The position numbers were made by a program, and so were the translations under genes. Below, in pieces: positions 21,501-30,984 of a stretch of 64,000 nucleotides of DNA. Origin of the DNA: Oxytricha trifallax (Eukaryota; Ciliophora; Spirotrichea; Sporadotrichida; Oxytrichidae); NCBI GenBank assembly GCA_000711775.1, contig ARYC01018621.1, positions 1-64,000 of the forward strand, given 5' to 3'. How positions within the stretch are numbered: the stretch's first letter is position 1; each line of letters starts with the position of its first letter. The notes beneath the pieces were generated by a model. That model worked only from the letters and a program-made list of their open reading frames with translations. It ran no database searches and was not told the DNA's origin.

Positions 21501-22599
21501 AAAATTAGAGGAACATAGCGGCTAAAAATATAGTCTAAAATAATTATTAGGGCCTAACATTTTATTAAATTATTTTCTTAGATTTTTTAAATAACAATAG
21601 ATTAAAGTATAAAACAGATGAATTATTATCTAAAATATTCCGAAAACTCATTGAAAAGATTCTTAAGAAAACAATTCTATAGAAAAGTAATAAATTATTT
21701 TATTTTAAAATCAATTTTTTAATTACAAGTTCAAATTATTTTATCAATATTTGATGGTGCAATTTAAATAACTGATGTACAGTAAATGGCAAAAAACATT
21801 ACATTATATTTATCATATTTTATTTTACACAATTTAACTTCAACTGTAGGTTCTTGAATTTATTTATTGCAAGTAATGATATTTTATATTTTTAATCAAT
21901 TTACCAATTTTTTTAGATATTTTAGCTGGAAAGTATTCATTATTTAGTGATTTTTTCCATAAAAGCTCTATTGAAGGGAGTTTTATCCTAATTGTTTCAA
22001 AAGTAGTCTTGATTTATCCAACTTTAGAGATAGTTCTTATAAGATTAATGAGTAATTAAAGTATAGTTCGACTCAAACATTTAAAAAAAAAATTATAAGT
22101 ATTTAAGATGAGATAAGAGAATAAAAATTAAGTAATTCTATACATAATTTGTTATTTTGAAATCTTATTAAGGAGTTGTCAATGGATCTATTTTTATTAT
22201 TTATATAAATATTTCTATGTAAAATTTCACTTTTCAACAGAGTTAATTCATATTTTAATCTAAAATTGATTTTACATCTATCATTGATGCATTTATTTTA
22301 TTTAATAAATATTGTCCCTCGCTCATTAATACTCTAAAATATTCAACTACTTCTTTTCTTATCTTTTATACTATGCTATACTTCATTTTCATTTTATCTT
22401 ATGTTATTATAATTTCTTAATTTATTTTAATATTTAAAACTATATTCTACCATATGATTCTAAACATCATTATTATTCTCTTTGTTTTAAGAATATCCAT
22501 CCAAATATTAGCTTGATTATATTTACGTTAAAATTATATTATTATGTCTAAAACTGGGTATGATGGTTTTTAAATTTCTAAAAGTATGTAATTAACAGT
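21501..22599. other. AT-rich DNA, no feature seen
   Basis: No recognisable gene, repeat or site in about 1.1 kb. Confidence 0.4.
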
Positions 22600-23830
22600 A
22601 TTTGAATTCTTATGGTAATCTTACCTGCAAAGAATTTCTTGTTGCTATGTAAGACTTGAATCCATGATCTCTATATTAAGAGCAGCTGAATTGAAACGCT
22701 TTTATTTTTTCGGTAAGTAAGCATTAATGAAGTTAGATTCGACCACTGTTATGATTACTGCATCTTCCAAGAATAGCTGCGCATGCAGTCTAGATACCCA
22801 TAATCCCTTCTCATTAAATATTGTGTCACTATACTTTATATTAGTATTAATTTCCGTACAGCATTCAATATTAGTAATACTTGAAATTCGAGTTTCGGGG
22901 TTTATCAAAACTTGATTTCAGCTCCTTTTCAGAGTGCAAACACTTGGCATATTGAGATTCTTAAATTCTTACACCTTACAATGTTTATCAAGTAAGTTAT
23001 GATATAGGATCGAGCCATTTCTTGTTTACAACTGATTGCAATAGCGATAACTTTAAGATGAGACTAATTGATCCTTGTATTCCTCCTTTCATCCTTCAGC
23101 TTTAGCTTTGAAGTAAGCATTTTGTGTTCCAACTCATTCATAAGCTTTTCAATTGCTTTATATACAATCTTTGATCAACACCCATTTAAAGTGCTGTATC
23201 CTTTAATTTTATGCCTTCCAATTTGTATTGCTAAACGACATATATCTTTTTTTATTTTATCTTTGTTTTTCTGCTTTTTAGGTAAGGATAAGGATTTTAT
23301 AGAATCCATTGGCTAGTTTACAGTCAGAGTGCTAAATAAATTAAAATTTCTCCCCTCCCTTGCTTGATATATTGCAGGTTTACCAAAGAGCATCATACTA
23401 CTCTATTTTTAGGTACTTATTCATCAGTTTTGGATTTCTTTAGCTAGCAGACTGCTGTTTGTTCCTAATTTTACAAAGACACTGTTCTAGTTCTTAACAT
23501 AGCTGGTAACTAAACTTTCAACATTAGCTGATGATACTTGACCAGTATTTTATATTGGGAGTATATTTATATAAGTATAACGATTGTCGATAATGGCACC
23601 TGCCTATTATTGAGGAGAGAACAAGAGAGTTTTACTGGTTTTAGATTTGAGGGAAAGTTTTAAACACTACTAATGTCTTCATAACTATAGTCTTCTACTA
23701 TACATTTCAACAAGCACTACTTTATTTCTTAAAACTAATAATTGCATATTAATCTTTAGTTCAAAATCGTCTTAGAGAAGAAGAAATTGTATGACTTCTT
23801 TATTTTGGGAGGACTATCAAATAAGCTTAA
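22600..23830 (-). pseudogene. decayed, possibly histone H2A-like gene
   Basis: Minus-strand coding with TAA/TAG as Gln. An N-terminal tail (NTGQVSSANVESLVTSYVKN) is followed, after a frame change, by MDSIKSLSLPKKQKNKDKIK. Then comes a helix-rich stretch that lines up with H2A: SKIVYKAIEKLMNEL against the VY-x-x-AVLEYL helix, and NTRINQSHLKVIAIAI against KTRIIPRHLQLAI. After about 80 more residues and a frameshift, DAVIITVVESNFINAYLPKK resembles the H2A docking end VTIAQGGVLPNI...LLPKK. In-frame TGAs follow LNGC and VFAL, so it is inactive as read. The long N-tail and the insertion are not normal for H2A. A chance resemblance of one segment is possible; two segments in the right order make it more likely real. 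Confidence 0.45.
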
Positions 23831-24196
23831 ATAGTATATTTCTAGGTAGATTAATCAATTTAATCAAGATTTCGAATTTCTCTTGATTTATATCGATTTT
23901 ATTATTTCAGAGTACTTTAATTATATAAATTCTAAAAATATTTATTTTAATGTAATATTATTTTATAAAAGATAAATAACTGATTTATTATGGTGATCGT
24001 TAAAATTAAATATTATTTATAATAAATTGATAATTATTATAAACAACTCTAGGTTGCTTTTTATTTTAAATAAATACTCTGTTACTACTAGTACCACTAC
24101 TACCACCAGAAAAATCTAATTAATTATTATTAAAACCTTAAGTAAATTTTATTTCCTCCTCATCTTAATCAAGTCATGTAAATAAAAGGCCATTGA
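23831..24196. other. AT-rich spacer
   Basis: Contains a short ACTACTAGTACCACTACTACC run near 24085-24110. No gene seen. Confidence 0.35.
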
Positions 24197-24836
24197 ATGT
24201 CATCCCTTATGTAAAGCAGGTCCTCTTCATCGTCGAGCTTTCACTCTCCATCCTGGCGCTGCTCTTCTCTGGCGATTAGCATTTCCTGCTCAAGTTGCCT
24301 GCTACCATCTTTTAACGAGAGATTAGAATGACTTCTTGATGTTATTAACGACTGCCGATTGTTACACTTGGAAATTAGAAACTTTAGTAGCCATCTTTGG
24401 TGTGAGAACACTTTAAAATATGACCTCGATGTGCAGGAATAGAATGAACTCAAGAAAATGGGAAGGGAGCTCTTTCACTCAAACACTCTAAGAAAATAGA
24501 AGCTACCAAATTATGATGAAAGAAGATTAAATGATGACAGAAAATTCTAAATGAATTTTTTCAGCAATTCTAGTACAAGGATGATAAGGAGTCCATCGAT
24601 TTGACACTTTGGGGGTAAAACTCCAGGACTGTACTGAATCATACAACGATCAAGACATGTGCATCATACCGTTTAATGAAGGCTTTTATTCAGAGAGGTT
24701 CGTTGAGGGAGTAACAGCTCCCTTATTCATAAAAAAAACAAGCCACCAAGAACCGGTAATATTTAAAAAAACACATAAGAACAAGATTTAATAATTAAGA
24801 AATTTGTGTTTTTTTTCAACTCAAAAAGTGTTCATT
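24197..24836 (+). pseudogene. decayed plus-strand coding region
   Basis: Reading from ATG 24197: MSSLMQSRSSSSSSFHSPSW, a Ser-rich start, then FNERLE, a TGA, LLDVINDCRLLHLEIRNFSS and VQEQNELKKMGRELFHSNTL, and NYDERRLNDDRKF. A frameshift near 24555 moves to FQYKDDKESIDLTLWGQNSR and LMKAFIQRGSLREQQLPYS. The charged middle could form a coiled coil. The 70-codon minus-strand frame here and the 60-codon plus frame at 24609 are alternative frames with less natural composition. Unknown family. Confidence 0.42.
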
Positions 24837-24997
24837 TTAGTGAATTGACTACTATTCTTTGATTAAATTAAAAATATTTTAACCTTATACCTATAATTCA
24901 TCGGATTCATTAGATTATTTTTATTATTAATTTAAAAATAAATTCTTTTTATTTAAATACTTTAATTAATATTTTTTTTTTAAGTAATTGCTTTTAT

Positions 24998-25602
24998 GGG
25001 GGGGTTCTAAGTCTGTTCCACACAATTTTTTAAATAATACTTCGGTACCATAATAAAATTTTTTTTACCCCAAAATCCTAAGTGGGTACCATAAGAAAAA
25101 TTTTTTATTCATTCAATAAAATTAATATTGTAGGGATACATTTAATTTAGGAAGTTAATAATTAATAAATAATATAATAAATTAAATCGTAGTAGTTACC
25201 TTTTTGGAAACAAAGACAATATGGTACTTGTTCGATAGGGAATTAAAAATTAGTTGGACTTTATTATTAGCGGTACCCCTCTATCGCATTCCCAGAGCTA
25301 GATAACACGACTTTAATTTTTGGTGATTTGTTTAGTTGATTATTATCCCAAAATTAAAGTCGTGTTATCTAGCTCTGGGAATGCGATAGAGGGGTACCGC
25401 TAATAATAAAGTCCAACTAATTTTTAATTCCCTATCGAACAAGTACCATATTGTCTTTGTTTCCAAAAAGGTAACTACTACGATTTTAATTTATTATATT
25501 ATTTATTAATTATTAACTTCCTAAATTAAATGTATCCCTACAATATTAATTTTATTGAATGAATAAAAAATTTTTCTTATGGTACAGATTTAGATTCCTC
25601 CC
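24998..25602. mobile_element. Merlin-type MITE, 8-bp duplication, with nested MITE
   Basis: Tips are GGGGGGGTTCTAAGTCTG on the left and, inverted, GGGAGGAATCTAAATCTG on the right. Flanks are GCTTTTAT at 24990-24997 and 25603-25610, an 8-bp duplication as in the Merlin-like transposon at 39753. Inside the tips, GGTACCATAAGAAAAATTTT is mirrored. Without the nested 416-bp MITE (25128-25543) it would be about 187 bp and itself nearly palindromic. No coding capacity. Confidence 0.82.
25128..25543. mobile_element. 416-bp TA-flanked MITE (TTGTAG family), copy 1
   Basis: Palindrome with tips TTGTAGGGATACATTTAATT, flanked by TA at 25126-25127 and 25544-25545. Arms share with the copy at 38464-38877 a TAGTAAAGTCCA/TAATAAAGTCCA block, GCGATAGAGGGGTACC and GCATTCCCAGAGC. 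Length 416 bp against 414 bp for the other copy. It sits exactly at the centre of the enclosing Merlin-type MITE. No ORF of note. Confidence 0.87.
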
Positions 25603-25610
25603 GCTTTTAT

Positions 25611-26683
25611 ATGTATATTTTTTATTTAAAATTATTTATATAAAAATATTATTTTTTTTTAATCTTTAATTTTATCCTGATTATATATAAATTTAAGCGG
25701 TTTTACTCACAACTTTTATCTCAAAATCCATTAGTTTTAAAATAATTATACTTTATATTTTATAATGATTGTTCGTTTGGATATATTAATTTTTACTTTA
25801 TTTTTAATTTCACTAGCTTTTTATTTTGTTTTAGCTTTAATTTTTATTAATTAATTCGTTTTTCTTGCTCATAATATTATTGACTTGAAGTATTAAGTCT
25901 GAAAATTAAATTTGCTTGAAATTATATTTATCTTCATAAATACTTTTTAATATTTTGGTCATATCATTTTACCTTAAATCAAATTATTTCATACTTATGA
26001 GATTAAGTATTAGTCATATCATGATATTTTATGGCAAATTTAAAGTTTCTTAATTTGTTATAGAAAAACTTTATTTCTGAAAATGAAAACACAATACAAT
26101 ATTATAAATTTACTAAATAAGAGATAATTTTGTTAAATTAATTTTAGGATAATTCTTTAATGCCTCTGATTTTATTATGATTAAGAAAATATAAGGTTTG
26201 TAGACGCTACTTATAAATATGAATAAAACTCTTTTTTTTCACAATAATCTCAGGTGATGCTCTAGTTAAGCTTAGATACATCCAAAGAGTTCATAATTTA
26301 TAATTATTTAATAAAATTCTTATTTCCTGAAAATTAATATTAAATAAATGTAAATTAGTGGATTTAATTTTTGTTTGAATATTTTAATTATTACACTTTT
26401 AATGAATTTTGTTAAATTATCATAACATGGTTTAGAAAAAAGTTAGCAAGAAATGGTTATTTGAAGCTTATTATTATTTAAATACATTTAAAATGGGAAA
26501 TTTTAAGAAATGCAATATAATTTTTTTATTTATTAATTATCTGCCTCTCGTTCAAATTTGATTAAAATATAAATATTACTGTTCAAAATGTGCAAATTTT
26601 GAGTTCTTATATCTATTAAACAAGGGAGCCATTTTGTCTGCATATATAAATAATACTTTTAATTAATAATTAATTTTAAAATG
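25611..26683. other. AT-rich DNA, no feature seen
   Basis: About 1 kb with no convincing gene or repeat. Confidence 0.4.
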
Positions 26684-27339
26684 TCATTATGAATCTTGTT
26701 CCTCTGCCTCTATGTCACTTATGCTTGTCCTTTTAGAGTTGCTATTTTTATATGATTTTTCACGTGTGTCTTCGCTTCAAATGCGCCCATCCTCAATTTT
26801 TCCAATAGAAAGTTTGCCAATTGCACTACATTAATGGGAAATTATGCTTTCCTGATTTACCCTTCATTTTTAGGTGACACGATGAAACATTTCCTATATT
26901 AGCAATCTTTTTTTTTCCTTTATGCATTTTTTGCCATAATTGGTCATTGGTTTTACAGTCTTGTAAAGTATCGAACTTCAATTCTACAGCATATCCCTTG
27001 TCTTCAAGGAATTTCTTCATCGAAGGAATTTATCTTTGCTAAAGAAGTTCTCAAGATTCATATCATTGATCAAAAATTTTTGTGGCACCTTTTCAAGTCA
27101 TTTAGTCTTCACATGAAAGTGAGAGGGCAGGGATTTAGTTATTCACATATAAATATGGACTCTTTCATTACAATATTGTGCTCTTGATAATGTTTGTTGC
27201 CTATACAACCAAAGCAGTGAATTTTTTATCTTCTTTCTTCAATAGTAGAGAGCATCGAAAACCTCTTCGTCTAAGTTTTCACTGCACTTATCTGAAAGCT
27301 TTTTAGGCTCTTCTTATTAATGCTTGTCGTTCTATTCAT
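26684..27339 (-). pseudogene. decayed minus-strand gene, Cys/His-rich N end
   Basis: From ATG at 27339: MNRTTSINKKSLKSFQISAV, then HCFGCIGNKHYQEHNIVMKE and ICEQLNPCPLTF. A shift leads to HFHVKTK and VPQKFLINDMNLENFFSKDK, then another to MKKFLEDKGYAVELKFDTLQ, NDQLWQKMHKGKKKIANIGN and CHLKMKGKSGKHNFPL. The C end reads GKLSIGKIEDGRI, a TGA, SEDTREKSYKNSNSKRTSIS and DIEAEEQDSQ to TGA 26684-26686. The C-x2-C...H-x3-H pattern suggests zinc binding but fits no family I can name. At least three frameshifts. About 215 codons. Confidence 0.5.
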
Positions 27340-27490
27340 ATCATTACAACTGCTCCTTTAAGGATATATATATATTAATTTTCGCCACGATACCTAATTT
27401 TATTTAGAACCTTGTGAGCATAATTTAATGTTTAATATTACTGAAAGATCTGTGCGATGGCTTCAGAATCTCAAATGTTTGAATGAAGAT

Positions 27491-28370
27491 GTTCTAACTA
27501 AGATACCCCTCCCACCATAAATTAGCCCCCTCTCCAATCTACTTCCCACCCTATAAATTCCTTTTTAAATGAATATATTTTTTCATACTGTGAATCTTAC
27601 TCAATCATCGCTTTCATATTTATATTATAGAAGTTATTTTATTAATTTCAATTTATAGTAGATCTTTTTTTACTCAAAATTTTAATTTCATATATCTTAT
27701 ATTTAAATTTTAAAAGAATTCTTTTTAAACATATAATTGACTATATGCATAAATTTTATTTTTGCGAATTTGAATATCATAAATCAACTGTGTGTTTAAT
27801 GATTTAAGAATCAAATAAATTAATCATTCACTAGTTAATACTAAAAACAAACCATCAATCTTAGTCGTGACGTAGACGTATCTGAGTGAGTCGACGTGGC
27901 AATTCCGTGACTTGTCAGTCATGAAGTAGAAAATAAATCAACTTCATTATTCGAAAAAACAGACATATAACTTTATTTTAATTCTCAAAGGTCTTTTGCA
28001 ATTATAAATAATTTTTTAAAAAATGTAATATAGAATTATATGATGGTTTTTTTTTATTATGACAAATGAAGTTGATTTAAGATATTCAAGTTTTCAAAAT
28101 AAAATTTGTTTATTTAGTGAATATTTTTTTTATAGAGAAAACCTTTTTTAAAAAATTGAGTATACGTTATATTCTTAAAGGAGCTTCAATATTAAAAGGT
28201 CGACGAATAATAGTGAATTTAAAAATAACATGTATAATATAACTAAGAATTTCATGAATGAGTTAGATTGATGCATGAAAAATAAATTCATATAAAGAAG
28301 GCATTATATTTGGTGTGGAGGACGTATCTTTAGGATGAGGAGGGGATTGGGAGGGGTTCTTAGTTTGAAC
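27491..28370. mobile_element. 880-bp TIR element
   Basis: Inverted tips: GTTCTAACTAAGATACCCCT on the left and, inverted, GTTCAAACTAAGAACCCCTC on the right; both are followed inward by more CCTCCC-type runs. The interior is AT-rich with no gene seen. It separates two minus-strand coding relics. No clear target duplication and no match to the other TIR families here. Confidence 0.55.
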
Positions 28371-28508
28371 ATATAGGTATTATTTTAAAGACGTCTACTA
28401 TATTTTTAGCGGTAAATTCTTTCACAAATGAGTTTTATTTCTTTTTTGTGGAACTAACTTTATATAATCAATAATTACAAGAGGAGCTACCTTTCGATAT
28501 TTAAATTT

Positions 28509-28772
28509 TCATCTTATTTTTGTTCCCGTAAACATGAAATGAAGAACTCTTTTGGAGTTTATTGTTTTGTTCTGACTTTTAAAGGTTCGATTTTTTAAAT
28601 AACTGGAATCCACCTCTAATCTATTTTTTGAGTACTCTTTATTTATGCAAACTAAGTCTCTAGATATCATAATATAAATTAAGACATTATTGTTCTTCTA
28701 ACCTTCAAAGAAATTGACGCCAGCTACATGTGATTAGTGTGTCTGAATCTTTTAGTAAATCGTCTCTTCCAT
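28509..28772 (-). CDS. 87-codon ORF, possibly part of a longer gene
   Basis: Open from ATG at 28772 to TGA 28509-28511 without an in-frame TGA: MEETIYQKIQTHQSHVAGVN, then NNNVLIYIMISRDLVCINKE and SKNRVLHFMFTGTKIR-like C end (NSKRVLHFMFTGTKIR). The frame also extends upstream with natural composition (YKYDFFFPRDLLQN, to about 28860), so the true start may be further out or lost. Same strand as the relics at 26684 and 29616; they could be pieces of one gene split by insertions. Unknown family. Confidence 0.42.
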
Positions 28773-29329
28773 GTTCTATAACAGATCCCGTGGAAAGAAG
28801 AAATCGTATTTGTAGTTATATTTTTTCGAATTTTGAGATTTAGAAATTTGAAATTGGACCTTAGTTTTTGAAAGTGAATATGCTATTTATTTAAACATTA
28901 ATTTGAAAGACATTTTAAAAGTTATTATTAATTAAAAGTAAAATTAATATATTCACACAAACCGAATCCCTTATTTAATAGAAATAAGTTTGCTTAACTT
29001 GCACAATCTGGACATTGATAATTATGATGATAATGATGAATAACTTAAGGTAAGATGAATCACTGATTTACTAATCGGCTAAAAATGCTATATCTCAAAG
29101 CTTTTCTTAACGTATAAGTTAAAGCTATAAATTTTTTATAAAGAAATCATAAAATACCCTAATATGGAAATATTATACTATAGAATACTAATAAATAGTA
29201 TTGTTAGACGATACTTTACTAACTATCTTATATAATTTAAATCTTATAAAATGCCTTTTAATCTTAAAATAATTAAATAAACCTTACTAAATATAATAAA
29301 TTAAAGTTTTATATATTATTACACTGTAA

Positions 29330-29670
29330 TTAAAAATTAATATTAAATTCAGGATTCAAATAATTACATTAAGATTTTTGATAATTCTAAATAGAATTAT
29401 TAGATTATAAATTGAATTATACTAGATTCATGAATAATGCTTATAAATTATTATCAATTGTATTTTAATATGATAGGAATTAAATATATCTTAAGTTATT
29501 AAGTAGAATGTATATAAAATATATCATATATTAAGATGATTTTATTATAATTAATATATAAGTTCGTTGCTAAGTTTTGATAATTAAGCAACGGACTCTA
29601 AATAATAATATAATCTCAATATTTAAAAAATGGCATAATTTCTAATAAGAAATTAAAAGAGGGAATATAA
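29330..29670. repeat. dispersed repeat, copy 2
   Basis: Shorter relative of 13060-13580, same orientation, with one GTTGCTAAGTTTTGATAA block instead of the hairpin pair. Its right edge overlaps the last codons of the minus-strand relic at 29616-30070, just as copy 1 adjoins the 3' end of the relic at 13745. Confidence 0.6.
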
Positions 29671-30070
29671 AACTAGAAACAAAGATCTCTAGTATTAAAA
29701 ATATAAGTATTATTTTTTTTGTTATTACTGGTGCTGTTATTATTAAGCGTTTATATTAGTTAGTTTTAATTATTCCTTGTGGCGAAATATTTATTGCTTA
29801 AATGCATGTCTTTTGCGTAATTTATTTCTTCAGTTGATTCGACTTTGGCCGTTTGGACCTATGTGCTTCTCAAAGGGTGATCCTGGGGGCCTTGTCTCTT
29901 GATATCCTCTCCAATGTCATTACTATTCTCATCGGATCCCGACCTATCTTGAGCACGCCCTTTATGAGAGATGATCCTGGAGGAAATTCCCTAGTCTGAA
30001 CCGGTTAATGTGCAAACCACTGAAACCTGATCACTTTTTGCTTCATTCGCATTTATAAAAGATATTTTTC
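29616..30070 (-). pseudogene. C-terminal part of a minus-strand gene
   Basis: One frame reads FINANEAKSDQVSVVCTLTG, SSRIISHKGRAQDRSGSDEN, NDIGEDIKRQGPQDHPLRST and YAKDMHLSNKYFATRNN, ending FNFLLEIMPFFKY at TGA 29616-29618. Upstream, FKLITKKLWTHCQMTTTKNL lies in another frame, so a frameshift is likely near 30040. The charged Ser/Asp-rich middle looks disordered. The 5' side is cut off by the palindrome at 30181-30984. Unknown family. Confidence 0.5.
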
Positions 30071-30292
30071 AGGTTTTTTGTTGTTGTCATCTAGCAATGT
30101 GTCCAGAGTTTTTTTGTAATCAGCTTGAACTCTTTAGCAATAACGATAATAGTTTTACAATGATTATTATATTTTTGTTAATTTATTAATTTGGTGATAA
30201 TTAAATAAATATTTGAAATAATAATAATTATTTAAAAAAATTGACGCATTTGACACATTTGACAGGACCTTTTTAATGGTCAAGTGATCTTA

Positions 30293-30568
30293 ATGATTTA
30301 GAGAATTAGTGATCACCTCTACTCCTTTGCCATTTAAGTATCTTAAGAAATCGACAGTAAATCATTTGAGGCTCTTGAATTGAGCAATGTTGCGAAGTGT
30401 GATTTCAAAAGGTTCCCCTTTGATACGTTAAGCCTAGCAAAGCACTACATGTCTCAACAGGAAGAAGATGACACTGATGACAAAGACTCACAAGAAGATT
30501 AGATAAAGAGAAGAGCCGAGTCAGTTGAAGGAACAATTGAAAGCAAGCTCTAAGAAGACAGTAAATGA
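30293..30568 (+). CDS. 91-aa acidic protein, left arm
   Basis: ATG 30293 to TGA 30566-30568, with TAA/TAG Gln codons: MIQRISDHLYSFAIQVSQEI, ALELSNVAKCDFKRFPFDTL, then a charged tail SQQEEDDTDDKDSQEDQIKR and ESVEGTIESKLQEDSK. Uninterrupted and identical to the right-arm copy, so the pair is young or kept alike by the palindrome. The N half looks folded and the C half disordered. Could be the end of a longer host protein rather than a transposon protein; the frame is open for ten codons upstream of the ATG. Confidence 0.5.
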
Positions 30569-30593
30569 CTGCTTTTATATTTCATATATGCAG

Positions 30594-30869
30594 TCATTTA
30601 CTGTCTTCTTAGAGCTTGCTTTCAATTGTTCCTTCAACTGACTCGGCTCTTCTCTTTATCTAATCTTCTTGTGAGTCTTTGTCATCAGTGTCATCTTCTT
30701 CCTGTTGAGACATGTAGTGCTTTGCTAGGCTTAACGTATCAAAGGGGAACCTTTTGAAATCACACTTCGCAACATTGCTCAATTCAAGAGCCTCAAATGA
30801 TTTACTGTCGATTTCTTAAGATACTTAAATGGCAAAGGAGTAGAGGTGATCACTAATTCTCTAAATCAT
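30594..30869 (-). CDS. 91-aa acidic protein, right arm
   Basis: Mirror copy of 30293-30568, ATG at 30869 and TGA at 30594-30596, same length and sequence as far as I can read. The two stops are only about 25 bp apart across the loop, so the two copies converge. Confidence 0.5.
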
Positions 30870-30984
30870 TAAGATCACTTGACCATTAAAAAGGTCCTGT
30901 CAAATGTGTCAAATGCGTCAATTTTTTTAAATAATTATTATTATTTCAAATATTTATTTAATTATCACCAAATTAATAAATTAA

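Larger units (their letters stand above)
30181..30984. mobile_element. palindrome carrying two identical convergent ORFs
   Basis: Arms 30181-30572 and 30590-30984, almost perfect complements, with a short AT-rich loop. Outer sequence is AATTTATTAATTTGGTGAT. Near the tips is a repeated TTTGACACATTTGACAGG / GACGCATTTGAC block. Each arm contains the same 91-codon frame pointing to the centre. It sits at the 5' edge of the minus-strand relic at 29616-30070. Tips differ from the TA-flanked families; target duplication unclear in the AT-rich flanks. Confidence 0.8.

Noticed and set aside
24241..24453. 70-codon minus-strand ORF
   Set aside because: Overlaps a plus-strand region that reads on beyond both ends with better composition; not fully excluded.
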